14,237 nt of DNA from CAYUPY01 sp964446595 (GTDB taxonomy: Bacteria; Patescibacteriota; Dojkabacteria; J137; JAEUSD01): NCBI GenBank assembly GCA_964446595.1, contig CAYUPY010000037.1:1-14237 (forward strand), in the 5' to 3' direction. The notes beneath the pieces are model-generated. The model was not told where the DNA came from. It did no database searches and worked only from the letters and a program-made list of their open reading frames with translations. The stretch's first letter is position 1. Each line of letters starts with the position of its first letter. Of the stretch, positions 6,932 to 14,128 are shown piece after piece. The position numbers and the translations under genes were made by a program.

Positions 6932-7785
6932 GCAGTAGTTATTTGATATAAAGTTTTTCCACTTAAAGAAGCAGAAAACACGGAAGTATTCTCAAAGTTA
7001 TTTTGACTAAACTTGAACTTAACGTCTTTTGGATGCCCATTGCACGATATTGTAGATGTCCATTCACTCATTGAATTATCTGCAAATAGTGCTTCACGAT
7101 ACTCGCTTGAGTAGGAGATCGGTCCGCTATCCTCCTCTAACACCTCTTGAGCCTTTCCATGAGGTTGAAAATGGAGCTTACTATTTTGATAGTAATAATA
7201 AAAAACTGGGTCATTGCCTTCTTTAACTATAATTTGGTAGGTGTAAGGGTCATCTCGCTCTGGTATATAGTTTTCAGTAACGTTAATCTCAGAAATGAAG
7301 TCTTCAAAGAAAAGAGCTTCTGGACACAAGACCTCGTCTTCTTGGGAAATTTTAATAGTTGTCTCCGCACTATAAGCCTTTTGATTATTTTCGCTAAATG
7401 GAATGGTGTGAAGCTTTAATTGTTGATGCATGTTTGGTTGTGGTGTATTTGCTTCTGCATTCATGGACAAAAATTCTTTAGTACGAATTACTGGTAGGAC
7501 GTTAGCATGTGCCACACTCGCCTCTATAGGTGAGAAAACCGTAGAATTGGTAATCTCTTGGAAAATAAATGAAGCTGGGATGCCAACCAACCCAAAAATC
7601 AATAAAGCAATGATAGTAAATAAAAAGCGATTATTACCAAGTACAGAAATCCAAAATGAGCTAAAGTCTTTTTGATCAGTAGCTGCTTTTAGAAAATCAG
7701 ACTCCAACCGCGTTAGGAATTCTTTGGTTGGCTCTGGTTCATCAATCATTAGCAACTTTCGCATGGTATTGTTCGGTTTATTCAT
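6916..7785 (-). CDS. Single-pass membrane protein, probable anti-sigma factor
   Basis: This 289-residue protein has a cytosolic N-terminal segment of about 50 residues (helical, with EPTKEFLTRLESDFLKA). One membrane helix follows at about 53-76 (FLFTIIALLIFGLVGIPASF), then a roughly 210-residue exported domain. The exported part is strand-rich, with alternating polar and aromatic residues (PVFYYYYQNSKLHF) and two Cys. That layout, and its position 11 bases downstream of an ECF-type sigma gene, match membrane anti-sigma factors, which hold the sigma factor through the N-terminal segment. No canonical zinc-binding (HxxxCxxC) anti-sigma motif is visible, and there is no strong Shine-Dalgarno. 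The assignment rests mainly on context and topology. Stop is TAG. Confidence 0.6.
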   Translation of the reverse strand: MNKPNNTMRKLLMIDEPEPTKEFLTRLESDFLKAATDQKDFSSFWISVLGNNRFLFTIIALLIFGLVGIPASFIFQEITNSTVFSPIEASVAHANVLPVIRTKEFLSMNAEANTPQPNMHQQLKLHTIPFSENNQKAYSAETTIKISQEDEVLCPEALFFEDFISEINVTENYIPERDDPYTYQIIVKEGNDPVFYYYYQNSKLHFQPHGKAQEVLEEDSGPISYSSEYREALFADNSMSEWTSTISCNGHPKDVKFKFSQNNFENTSVFSASLSGKTLYQITTATTFK

Positions 7786-7796
7786 CTTATTAGTAG

Positions 7797-8321
7797 TTAT
7801 TCGGTATACAGTTTCGGGTGATTTTCTAACATTTTTCTTAAGTTTTTAATACCTCTATTTTGTGTGGTTTTTACGTAGCTTAAGTTTTTGCCTAAACTCT
7901 CTGCAATACGGAGCGGTTTCATTTTCTGAATTAAACGCATTTCTAGCACAATCCGCTGCTTTTTGGGAAGCCTATCCACAAAATGCTTTACGAATTCTAA
8001 AAATGAGTCATCATGGGAGTGTGCGTCAGTAAAATCCTCAGTGTAAAACATGAAATCTAGCTCTTCAACATCTACGTTTACCTCTTGGTATTTTTCCCGC
8101 AGGTAACTAACAAAAACTATTTTTGCAATCCCATACAAATATGACTTTAAGTCTTTAATTTCTGTACCTTTACGTATCTGCTCTGCTAGTTTTAAGAAAC
8201 TTTCGCTAGTCAAATCTTCTGCAACCGTTTTCTTAGCCGTTTTATGATAGAAAAACCGATATAAACTTTTAACGTTTTCACGATAAATGTTTTTTAGTTC
8301 TTTTTTAGAATTTTTCAGCAT
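7797..8321 (-). CDS. ECF-type RNA polymerase sigma factor (sigma-70 family)
   Basis: This 174-residue protein has the two-domain layout of extracytoplasmic-function sigma factors. Region 2 is at about 8-78 (VAEDLTSESFLKLAEQIRK, then LKSYLYGIAKIVFVSYLR), which binds the -10 and core polymerase. Region 4 is at about 112-165 (VDRLPKKQRIVLEMRLIQKM, then IAESLGKNLSYVKTTQNRGI), a helix-turn-helix for the -35. A Lys/Asp-rich linker lies between. The ATG at 8321 is preferred over an in-frame TTG five codons upstream, because TGG-TATACA ends 5 bases before the ATG and overlaps the longer version. It is followed by the membrane anti-sigma-like gene and is divergent from the FAS1 gene. Stop is TAA. Confidence 0.88.
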   Translation of the reverse strand: MLKNSKKELKNIYRENVKSLYRFFYHKTAKKTVAEDLTSESFLKLAEQIRKGTEIKDLKSYLYGIAKIVFVSYLREKYQEVNVDVEELDFMFYTEDFTDAHSHDDSFLEFVKHFVDRLPKKQRIVLEMRLIQKMKPLRIAESLGKNLSYVKTTQNRGIKNLRKMLENHPKLYTE

Positions 8322-8326
8322 CAAAG

Positions 8327-8332
8327 TGTATA
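8327..8332 (-). promoter_or_regulatory. Extended -10 element of the sigma factor gene (leaderless type)
   Basis: Minus strand TGG-TATACA, then CTTTG, then the ATG at 8321. It looks like a housekeeping-type extended -10, which would give basal expression; an additional autoregulated promoter cannot be excluded. Confidence 0.45.
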
Positions 8333-8383
8333 CCAAAGTACTACTGTAATAATAGCGTGAGCTTAATTAATTTACATCTTATT

Positions 8384-8389
8384 TAAAGT
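8384..8389 (+). promoter_or_regulatory. Putative -10 region of the FAS1 gene
   Basis: TAAAGT lies 5 bases before the ATG at 8395; TATTTA (8380-8385) is an alternative. No extended TG is present and no clear -35, which would be compatible with use of the divergent ECF sigma, but I cannot identify an ECF consensus. About 60 bases separate this gene from the sigma gene. Confidence 0.3.
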
Positions 8390-8394
8390 TTTGT

Positions 8395-9384
8395 ATGGAA
8401 AATACAAATAAATCCACTATAGCAATTGTAGGCGTAGTGGTAGTGGCACTATTAGTTGCCGTTGTCGGTATTTTAATCACTCAAAATAACCAGCCAGCAG
8501 AGGAAGAAACTAATCCTCGAGTAGTAAGTCGCTCCTCTATTTCGCTAGAAGCGGAAAATAATATTGTAGAGACAGCACAAGCTACGGAGAATCTTTCTAC
8601 TTTGGTTGCAGCAGTACAAGCTGCTGAACTAGTTGATGCACTCAGCGATGAAACTGCGCAATTTACGGTTTTTGCACCAAGAAACGCTGCCTTCGCTGAT
8701 ATTCAAAGTACAGTAGATACTCTACTGGAGCCGGAAAATCAGAGCGATCTCCAAAATGTATTGCAGTACCACGTAGTACAAGGGGCTGCCCTGTCTAGTG
8801 ATTTAAACGATGAAGAGGTAATGATGGCGCTGAATGGAGATGAGCTCAAGATCAGAATTGTTGATGGTGAAGTTCATGTAAATAACGCAAAAGTAGTGAC
8901 TGCTGATGTGGAAACCAGCAATGGTGTAGTTCACATAATTGATCAAGTGCTTGTGCCAGGTACTTTTGGAACTGTAGTTGATGCAGCAGCAGCTGACAGT
9001 CGCTTAGATACTCTGGTGACCGCGGTACAGGCCGCTGAGCTTACAGAAGCCTTAAACAATCCTGATGCTTCTTACACAGTTTTTGCACCACGTAATGCTG
9101 CATTTGCTGAGATTCAGGATACTGTAGACACTTTATTGCAACCAAATAATATTTCTGATTTGCAAAACGTGCTGCAATACCATGTAGTTCCAGCAGAAGC
9201 ATTTTCAGCAGAACTAACTGATGGGCAGCAAATCGAAACGTTAAATGGAGAGATGCTTACTGTAGACATAAATAACCAAGGAGTGTTTATTGTGGCAGCA
9301 AATAGTCGTGCACGCGTATTAGAGGCAGATATTAAAACCTCTAATGGTGTTGTACATGTAATTGATACCGTACTCCTACCTTAA
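8395..9384 (+). CDS. Membrane-anchored protein with two FAS1 (fasciclin) domains
   Basis: In this 329-residue protein, residues 9-29 form one hydrophobic anchor (an uncleaved signal or TM helix) after a short polar N-terminus. A linker rich in Glu, Asn and Ser follows at 30-56, then two FAS1 domains at about 57-188 and 192-329. Each FAS1 copy carries the H1-like motif (TVFAPRNAAFA) and the H2-like end (TSNGVVHIID / TSNGVVHVID), with LQNVLQYHVV between. The copies are an internal duplication. FAS1 domains mediate cell-surface adhesion or ligand binding, so a role on the outer face of the membrane is likely. It faces an ECF sigma/anti-sigma pair and ends before a strong GC-rich hairpin. Stop is TAA. 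Confidence 0.92.
   Translation: MENTNKSTIAIVGVVVVALLVAVVGILITQNNQPAEEETNPRVVSRSSISLEAENNIVETAQATENLSTLVAAVQAAELVDALSDETAQFTVFAPRNAAFADIQSTVDTLLEPENQSDLQNVLQYHVVQGAALSSDLNDEEVMMALNGDELKIRIVDGEVHVNNAKVVTADVETSNGVVHIIDQVLVPGTFGTVVDAAAADSRLDTLVTAVQAAELTEALNNPDASYTVFAPRNAAFAEIQDTVDTLLQPNNISDLQNVLQYHVVPAEAFSAELTDGQQIETLNGEMLTVDINNQGVFIVAANSRARVLEADIKTSNGVVHVIDTVLLP
8563..9381 (+). repeat. Tandem duplication encoding the two FAS1 domains
   Basis: The units 8563-8958 and 8968-9381 are homologous in frame. Protein blocks such as TVFAPRNAAFA and SDLQNVLQYHVV are identical or nearly so, while the underlying codons differ at many third positions. The duplication is therefore old and maintained by selection on the protein rather than recent. 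Confidence 0.8.
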
Positions 9385-9416
9385 GGCTAGTTTGGTAATA
9401 AAGTAAATAATGAAGT

Positions 9417-9443
9417 ATCCAGCGGCGCGAAGCGCCGCTGGAT
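9417..9443. terminator. Perfect GC-rich hairpin between convergent genes (bidirectional terminator or structural element)
   Basis: The arms ATCCAGCGGCGC (9417-9428) and GCGCCGCTGGAT (9432-9443) are exact reverse complements, 12 bp, with a GAA loop. The centre reads GCGAAGC, a sequence known to form an unusually stable mini-hairpin. It sits 33 bases after the FAS1 stop and 14 bases from the branching-enzyme stop, the expected place for a shared terminator. No T tract follows directly on the plus strand; T-rich sequence begins about 13 bases later. Confidence 0.65.
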
Positions 9444-9456
9444 CGTGGTTAGCAGT

Positions 9457-11400
9457 TTATTTCTTTCTTAGCACGATAACTTGATAAGGAGCCACGGTGC
9501 CCAACCTTATCCCCTCCTGATAAAACTCGAACAGGGTTACTTTTTCTGAATTATGTATTTGAGGTAGATAAGTACGGCCATCACCACCAAAGTAAAGTTC
9601 ATCCGAGTTTAACAATGTTTCATACTCTCCAGAGGATTGTACTGGTATCACATAATCAAACAACATATGGCTAGCTAGATTAATATAAATTACTAGCTGG
9701 TTTTTAGGGTTTTCGTGATTATCTGCCCGGAAAATCACTAGGCTCTTAGTCGCATCGTCTACGTTGGCGTAAAGTCGTTTATCTGTATGCAGAGGCCTGA
9801 GTGCGGGGTTTTCCATAATCTCATTAATTTTTTGCTTGTAGGCTAACATAGCACGGCTGACCGGAATCATATCCAGATACCAATGAATTGTGGAGTCGTG
9901 TTCAAAAGTACCAGTTTGTAGCAAATGAGATTGTAACATGTCTAAAGTTCGACCTTCGCAGCCAAAACTAATTATTGCCTCCATTACTTTAATTTTGCCG
10001 ATCGCATGATGATGCAATTCCGGTTTTTTTAGGATCAGGGCATCGTATGCATAGGATCCGGTGGCGCGGCCGTGCATCAGCCCGGCCGCAGCATCATGGT
10101 TATGAAAGTCCGCCACAGTAGAATTTGACTGCCCCCACTCCTTTTCTTCCATGATATCCCTAATACGCCATGGAGATATCTCATCGGCTGCTTTAGGCAT
10201 ATAATCCTTATGGAAATAGTGGGTGAGGCGTGACGAAGTATATGCCGTCGCGCCGATCGCCTTCCGGTGCGCTTTTAAAGGCAATGTAAGGTATTTTGCC
10301 TCTCCATCTTTAAAAAAGTGTGATTCTAAATGAATGTAAGCATGTGGATTATACTCGTAAATAGCAGCGTTAAGCTCTCTAAGCAGTTCGCGACCGCCAG
10401 TACGGGAATCTCCATCGCCATTTTCACCATGACGCATAATGCCATCCACGTTATCAATACGGAAACCATCAATACCATAGTTTTTCATCATTTTAAGCGC
10501 AGCCTCAATAATGAAGCGGCGCACCATTCTATTCCCATAATTGTAGCGCCGCGTTCCCCAACTAGTTTCCTCCCCAAACCAAATTTCCTCCTCGTAATCA
10601 CCTTTCCAATGATGTAAGCCAACTTCATCTTGCGTGTGTCCAAAAATCGTAAAATCTCGAAAAGGTACATGGGAAATTACAAAGTCAGCTATTACAGCGA
10701 TCCCAGCCTTGTGAAAAGCTGCCACCATCTGCTTCAACTCGTCAGGATTACCAAATTTATGTTCAATCGCATGTAAAAATGGAATCAAATACCTAAAACT
10801 CCACTTATCCCCGGTGATAGCCTGGTTTAAGGGTAGAAATTGAATTGCATTAAAACCTAGTTCTTTTATGCGCTCAATAACACCTGACTCAGCAATAAAT
10901 TTATAGGTCTCATTTAAGGGGATGTCCTTACCTAGCCGACCCTGCGGGTCGGCGTAATGGCAAACCAACCCAAAGATATCACTCTGTAAAATTTTCACAC
11001 TCCGGTTAACTAGATCTAACTGCTGCAATTTATTGTCAGCCAAATCAGGATCATCAAAATCCCAAAAGATTGACATGCCGCTCTCTCCAAAAAAACTAGC
11101 GGCAGGGTCACATAACATCTGGCCATTCACTATAAAAGCGTAGGGCTGCTGATGCTCAATCTCTGATTCCACAGCAAAAAACCCATTCTGCTGATTACGC
11201 ATCGCGATTGGGTCCCTGCTACCAATTTTTAATTTAATATCACTGTCTCTTCTGTTAATATACACCTGAAATTTTGCCCGGGTGGCTTTACCGCTGTTGT
11301 TTCTAGCGGTAACAATTGGACCAAATGTTGGTTTAAAGTCAGTCAGTTTATTTTTTGGCTGTTGTTGATTTACACAGACTTCCCATTGATACTTAGGCAT
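9457..11400 (-). CDS. GH13 glucan-active enzyme resembling 1,4-alpha-glucan branching enzyme
   Basis: This 647-residue protein has an N-terminal beta-sandwich-like region (about 20-115), a GH13 TIM-barrel (about 140-530) and a C-terminal beta domain (about 540-647). Catalytic residues are all visible: nucleophile Asp316 (GFRIDNVDG), acid/base Glu359 (HLESHF) and the third Asp436 (FHNHD). Region I reads ADFVISH (Asp239, His244), with Ser where most members have Asn. Branching-enzyme traits are WGTRRYNYGN near 281-290 and LLNSDELYFGG near 596-606. GlgB-type enzymes cut an alpha-1,4 glucan and rejoin it by alpha-1,6 links in glycogen or storage glucan synthesis. No signal peptide is seen, so it is cytosolic. 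No other glycogen gene is in view. A related GH13 specificity is possible. The ATG at 11400 follows TAACAT by 5 bases. Stop is TAA. Confidence 0.85.
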   Translation of the reverse strand: MPKYQWEVCVNQQQPKNKLTDFKPTFGPIVTARNNSGKATRAKFQVYINRRDSDIKLKIGSRDPIAMRNQQNGFFAVESEIEHQQPYAFIVNGQMLCDPAASFFGESGMSIFWDFDDPDLADNKLQQLDLVNRSVKILQSDIFGLVCHYADPQGRLGKDIPLNETYKFIAESGVIERIKELGFNAIQFLPLNQAITGDKWSFRYLIPFLHAIEHKFGNPDELKQMVAAFHKAGIAVIADFVISHVPFRDFTIFGHTQDEVGLHHWKGDYEEEIWFGEETSWGTRRYNYGNRMVRRFIIEAALKMMKNYGIDGFRIDNVDGIMRHGENGDGDSRTGGRELLRELNAAIYEYNPHAYIHLESHFFKDGEAKYLTLPLKAHRKAIGATAYTSSRLTHYFHKDYMPKAADEISPWRIRDIMEEKEWGQSNSTVADFHNHDAAAGLMHGRATGSYAYDALILKKPELHHHAIGKIKVMEAIISFGCEGRTLDMLQSHLLQTGTFEHDSTIHWYLDMIPVSRAMLAYKQKINEIMENPALRPLHTDKRLYANVDDATKSLVIFRADNHENPKNQLVIYINLASHMLFDYVIPVQSSGEYETLLNSDELYFGGDGRTYLPQIHNSEKVTLFEFYQEGIRLGTVAPYQVIVLRKK

Positions 11401-11405
11401 GGCTC

Positions 11406-11411
11406 ATGTTA
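11406..11411 (-). promoter_or_regulatory. Putative -10 element of the branching-enzyme-like gene
   Basis: Minus strand TAACAT, then GAGCC, then the ATG at 11400. The AT-rich 70-base region is shared with the divergent gene at 11471. Confidence 0.4.
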
Positions 11412-11458
11412 AATGAATTAATTGAATAAATAAAGGGAAAGTGTTACATTAAATTGAT

Positions 11459-11464
11459 TAATCT
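11459..11464 (+). promoter_or_regulatory. Putative -10 element of the 11471 gene
   Basis: TAATCT, then ACGCTG, then the ATG at 11471. No Shine-Dalgarno between hexamer and start. Confidence 0.4.
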
Positions 11465-11470
11465 ACGCTG

Positions 11471-12310
11471 ATGATTGTAGATATTGTGGGTGGCGCGCCC
11501 AAAGACTCGGATAATGATGACGCGCCACCAAAATCTGAATGGGAGAGGTTCCTTCAACAGTTAAAAGATTTAGGCGAAGAAGGAGCCATTGAACTCGCCG
11601 AACAATGGTGGGGAAAACTAGAAGTCCTAGAAAATGAGTCAGACTTCTTTAATAAAATTGAGGAAGCCAGAAGCCGTGGCGTGGCCGCTATGCGCCATTA
11701 CAAAGTCAAAGAAGGCAATGAATACAAAGTAATGTCCTTCTATATCCAGGATCGCTTTAATTCAGAGGACACAACTAATCGCATCCAGAGCGAAATGTTT
11801 TCCTTTTTAGTTTTATATTGGCTAGCCAAGCCAGATGAAGTAACTGGCTGGGAAAGTATTTCTGAACTACCACTATTTGCTCCAACAGCCCAGATGGTAA
11901 AGGACTTTTACGCAATAGTTGAACTCATGCGCAGTACTGGTAGATACAAAGCCGTCGTAATTCCTCACTTCCTAAGCTCCATGCCCGAAAATAATTATCG
12001 TGATTTTGCAGATAAATCTTTGCGTAACAGCGTAAAAGATATTGTAAACAAGGCATTTACTGATTTCGTTTCACTTACAGGCCCTGTAATTAACTTGGTA
12101 GCAAACCGGCGACGCAAAAAGGGACAGCCTCGGATACATATTCAGCTAGAAGACACCTTAGAAAACGCTATTGCATACCTAAAGAGTTCTGAATGGAGGG
12201 AAGCAAGTAGTAAATATGAGCAAGATTTAGAATTTTCAGGCCTGATTGATCTAATTGTCCCTACACCACATCGTGGCATTGATGTAATCCGCGAGTACAA
12301 ATCTAAATAG
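11471..12310 (+). CDS. Hypothetical protein, 279 residues
   Basis: No family is recognised. It begins with a short Gly/Asp/Pro-rich stretch (DSDNDDAPPK), then a Glu-rich helical region (about 22-75). The middle is mixed with several Trp and aromatics (FLVLYWLAKPDEVTGW near 107-122), and near residue 217 there is a basic patch (ANRRRKKGQPR). There is no signal peptide; the hydrophobic FSFLVLYWL segment is short and probably buried in a soluble core. It is divergent from the branching-enzyme-like gene. Its last 8 bases overlap the end of the convergent oxidoreductase gene, so the two stop codons lie inside each other's reading frame region. A 9-bp inverted repeat falls in the first 20 codons. 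Stop is TAG. Confidence 0.75.
   Translation: MIVDIVGGAPKDSDNDDAPPKSEWERFLQQLKDLGEEGAIELAEQWWGKLEVLENESDFFNKIEEARSRGVAAMRHYKVKEGNEYKVMSFYIQDRFNSEDTTNRIQSEMFSFLVLYWLAKPDEVTGWESISELPLFAPTAQMVKDFYAIVELMRSTGRYKAVVIPHFLSSMPENNYRDFADKSLRNSVKDIVNKAFTDFVSLTGPVINLVANRRRKKGQPRIHIQLEDTLENAIAYLKSSEWREASSKYEQDLEFSGLIDLIVPTPHRGIDVIREYKSK
11489..11529 (+). repeat. Inverted repeat in the first codons of the 11471 gene
   Basis: GGTGGCGCG (11489-11497) and CGCGCCACC (11521-11529) are exact reverse complements with a 23-base loop. The left arm also contains the start of the 8-base palindrome GGCGCGCC (11492-11499). It is unusually GC-rich for this AT-rich window and would form an mRNA hairpin starting about 18 bases after the ATG. 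Confidence 0.5.
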
Positions 12311-14027
12311 GTTTGAATCTATTCCACAACCTTAAAAAACGGTTCTCCAACAAAGGATCCTTCCATGGCAATCCTAGCTTGTATCGCTTAGCGTCATAGG
12401 CAATTAAAGGACGCAAGAAAGCTGGGCGCTCTAGCTTGTAAATCTCACAATAATCTATGTGCTCGCTAGGATGCTGCGTAATATAGTCATCAATAATATT
12501 ATTCACCGCTCTGCGAGCAGCCTCGTTAGCCGCCTCCATGCTAGCTAATTCTGTGTTGGTTTTCACATAATCGGAAGCCAGGAACATGTTTGAAATTTCA
12601 GTTTTAACGCTAGGGCGTAAATTCCAGGTATTTGGCTTGTTAATCAGTAGCGGTTCGTCATTCGAATTCTGATAATGGGTGGTGATTGTCTCGTCTTGAT
12701 GAATGTCGGTGTCTATAAACCAGTTTTCCACCATATCGTCACGAAGATGTTCAACCTTATCGTCGTTTAACCAAACCTTAAGTTGATGCCATACCTCTTC
12801 TTTAATCTCTTCAGGATTACACTCCTTGGCTGGTTTTTTGTGTAACAGCCCTGGCGTGTCCCAATCAGAAATGTCGATCGAGAAAATCCCTTTCACCTTG
12901 CCATTTCCGTATTTAGAAAAGTCAAAATTGTCCCAAAAACGATGCTGTTCAATGCTAGTTAACGCCCAAGGAGTACCAACATAAAAAGTGTGTCCGGAAA
13001 CCACATCAATATCCACATTCAGGTAATACTGAATCCCATTCATCCAAGCCACATCTTTACTTAAATTGCGAATCCCCTTCAACGAAGGCGCTGCGTGGAT
13101 AATTTCATCGGTCAAAAAGCGATCAATTACCTCTACGGGCAAGGCGAAAATGTAATAATCAGCCTCTACCTGCTCGCCAGAAGTTAAAGTGACTCCGGTG
13201 ACCGCATTCTTTTTAACATCAAAATGGATGCGGTCCACACTCTTCCCCATATTCAGCTCTACACCCAATTCCTGCAAATACTCCCGCCACGGCGTAAGCC
13301 AGGCTTCGTTGGTTGGGCCGTTTAGTAGCCTGTCTGTTGATAAACCCGGGGTTAATATTCCAAAAATTAACTGAGAATTAACTCTTGCCCAAGTTCTAGT
13401 ACTCATAAATTTAGGACTAGCTGCAACCAATACCCTAGCTTGATCAGCAAAAACTTCTTGATATCGCTCACTGAATTTATCTGCTTCAATAAAATCCCAA
13501 GTGCTAACTTTTTCGTATTCATTGTCTATACGTTCATCACAGCTGGTAAAAGTTTGCCAAAGCTTAGCTACGTAAGCATCTAATTCCTTCTGCGTTATTC
13601 CCATTTGCTCAGCGCTAAAGCTAGTGATAGCCAAGCGCAGCTCATTTAATGAATTTGGAAATTTGGTGATATTATAAATATCAGGATATTCTCTTTGGGC
13701 GAATAGTGTTCTAGTAGTATCAACCAAATTCCCCGCCACCCCATTGGCATTATCGCCAAAAGGGATGCGCGCCATTGTATCCACAATGTGCCGATAAAAC
13801 CGCGGAAAGAACCGAAAACCATGCTCTCCTGGCAAATCCTCCCTACCATCCACACCCGAACCTAGCACCGGCATACTCCGCGACTTACCACCCACCAGCT
13901 CCGCCTGCTTCTCATATACCTTAACCTTAAACCCACGCTCAGCCAGCTCATGCGCTGCACTCAAACCAGCTGTCCCACCGCCTAGGATGGCCACAGTGGC
14001 ATCTAGTTTATTTTCTATTTCTTTCAT
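12303..14027 (-). CDS. FAD-dependent oxidoreductase, phytoene desaturase / hydroxysqualene dehydroxylase-like
   Basis: This 574-residue flavoprotein has an N-terminal Rossmann dinucleotide-binding motif, AILGGGTAGLSAAHELAERG (Gly16-x-Gly18-xx-Gly21), with Glu39 (KVYEK) placed to bind the ribose. The family block DLPGEHGFRFFPRFYRH follows at about 65-80, and the C-terminal FAD motif is at about 480-512 (NMFLASDYVKTNTELASMEA, then NEAARRAV). The EHGFRFFP block suggests the HpnE-like/desaturase-like group of amine-oxidase-fold proteins acting on isoprenoid lipids. No other carotenoid, squalene or hopanoid gene is in view, so the substrate is unknown. The ATG at 14027 is preferred over the in-frame ATG at 14114, because the Rossmann strand begins nearby and TATACT ends 6 bases before it. 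Stop is TAG. Confidence 0.85.
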   Translation of the reverse strand: MKEIENKLDATVAILGGGTAGLSAAHELAERGFKVKVYEKQAELVGGKSRSMPVLGSGVDGREDLPGEHGFRFFPRFYRHIVDTMARIPFGDNANGVAGNLVDTTRTLFAQREYPDIYNITKFPNSLNELRLAITSFSAEQMGITQKELDAYVAKLWQTFTSCDERIDNEYEKVSTWDFIEADKFSERYQEVFADQARVLVAASPKFMSTRTWARVNSQLIFGILTPGLSTDRLLNGPTNEAWLTPWREYLQELGVELNMGKSVDRIHFDVKKNAVTGVTLTSGEQVEADYYIFALPVEVIDRFLTDEIIHAAPSLKGIRNLSKDVAWMNGIQYYLNVDIDVVSGHTFYVGTPWALTSIEQHRFWDNFDFSKYGNGKVKGIFSIDISDWDTPGLLHKKPAKECNPEEIKEEVWHQLKVWLNDDKVEHLRDDMVENWFIDTDIHQDETITTHYQNSNDEPLLINKPNTWNLRPSVKTEISNMFLASDYVKTNTELASMEAANEAARRAVNNIIDDYITQHPSEHIDYCEIYKLERPAFLRPLIAYDAKRYKLGLPWKDPLLENRFLRLWNRFKPI

Positions 14028-14033
14028 CAGCAC

Positions 14034-14039
14034 AGTATA
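14034..14039 (-). promoter_or_regulatory. -10 element of the FAD oxidoreductase gene (leaderless type)
   Basis: Minus strand TATACT, then GTGCTG, then the ATG at 14027. A 5/6 match to the -10 consensus. It supports the shorter start. Confidence 0.5.
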
Positions 14040-14084
14040 TATTAAAATCACCACTTTAGCAGGAATAACCCATCTATTCGTTGT

Positions 14085-14103
14085 CCTATAGTATAGGCGC
14101 CTA
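14085..14103. promoter_or_regulatory. Two overlapping palindromes, candidate operator
   Basis: CCTATA-G-TATAGG (14085-14097) is a perfect 13-base palindrome with a central G. It overlaps TAGGCGCCTA (14094-14103), a perfect 10-base palindrome. Together they lie in the 101-base divergent region between the oxidoreductase gene and the ORF at 14129, just upstream of the -10 at 14117, where a repressor or activator would act on one or both promoters. Confidence 0.4.
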
Positions 14104-14116
14104 CAGCAATCCATGA

Positions 14117-14122
14117 TATAAT
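14117..14122 (+). promoter_or_regulatory. Consensus extended -10 element upstream of the 14129 ORF
   Basis: TGA-TATAAT is a perfect -10 hexamer with extended TG. It is followed by GAATCT and then the ATG at 14129, the same 6-base spacing seen elsewhere in the window. Confidence 0.6.
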
Positions 14123-14128
14123 GAATCT

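Noticed and set aside
8322..8336. TTG start five codons upstream for the sigma factor
   Set aside because: The segment overlaps the extended -10 (TGG-TATACA); the ATG at 8321 fits the window-wide start pattern.
10935..10953. 8-bp inverted repeat GCCGACCC / GGGTCGGC with a TGC loop
   Set aside because: It lies within the branching-enzyme coding sequence at a conserved-looking DPQGRLG stretch and is likely coincidental; no terminator-like T tract follows.
14028..14114. 29-residue N-terminal extension of the FAD oxidoreductase from an upstream ATG
   Set aside because: The extension looks non-homologous, overlaps the palindromes and both promoters, and the shorter start has a -10 at the recurring spacing and begins close to the Rossmann strand.
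2..14128. UGA reassigned to an amino acid throughout
   Set aside because: All recognised proteins are full length without a single in-frame TGA, so active reassignment is not shown. Only avoidance of TGA is seen.
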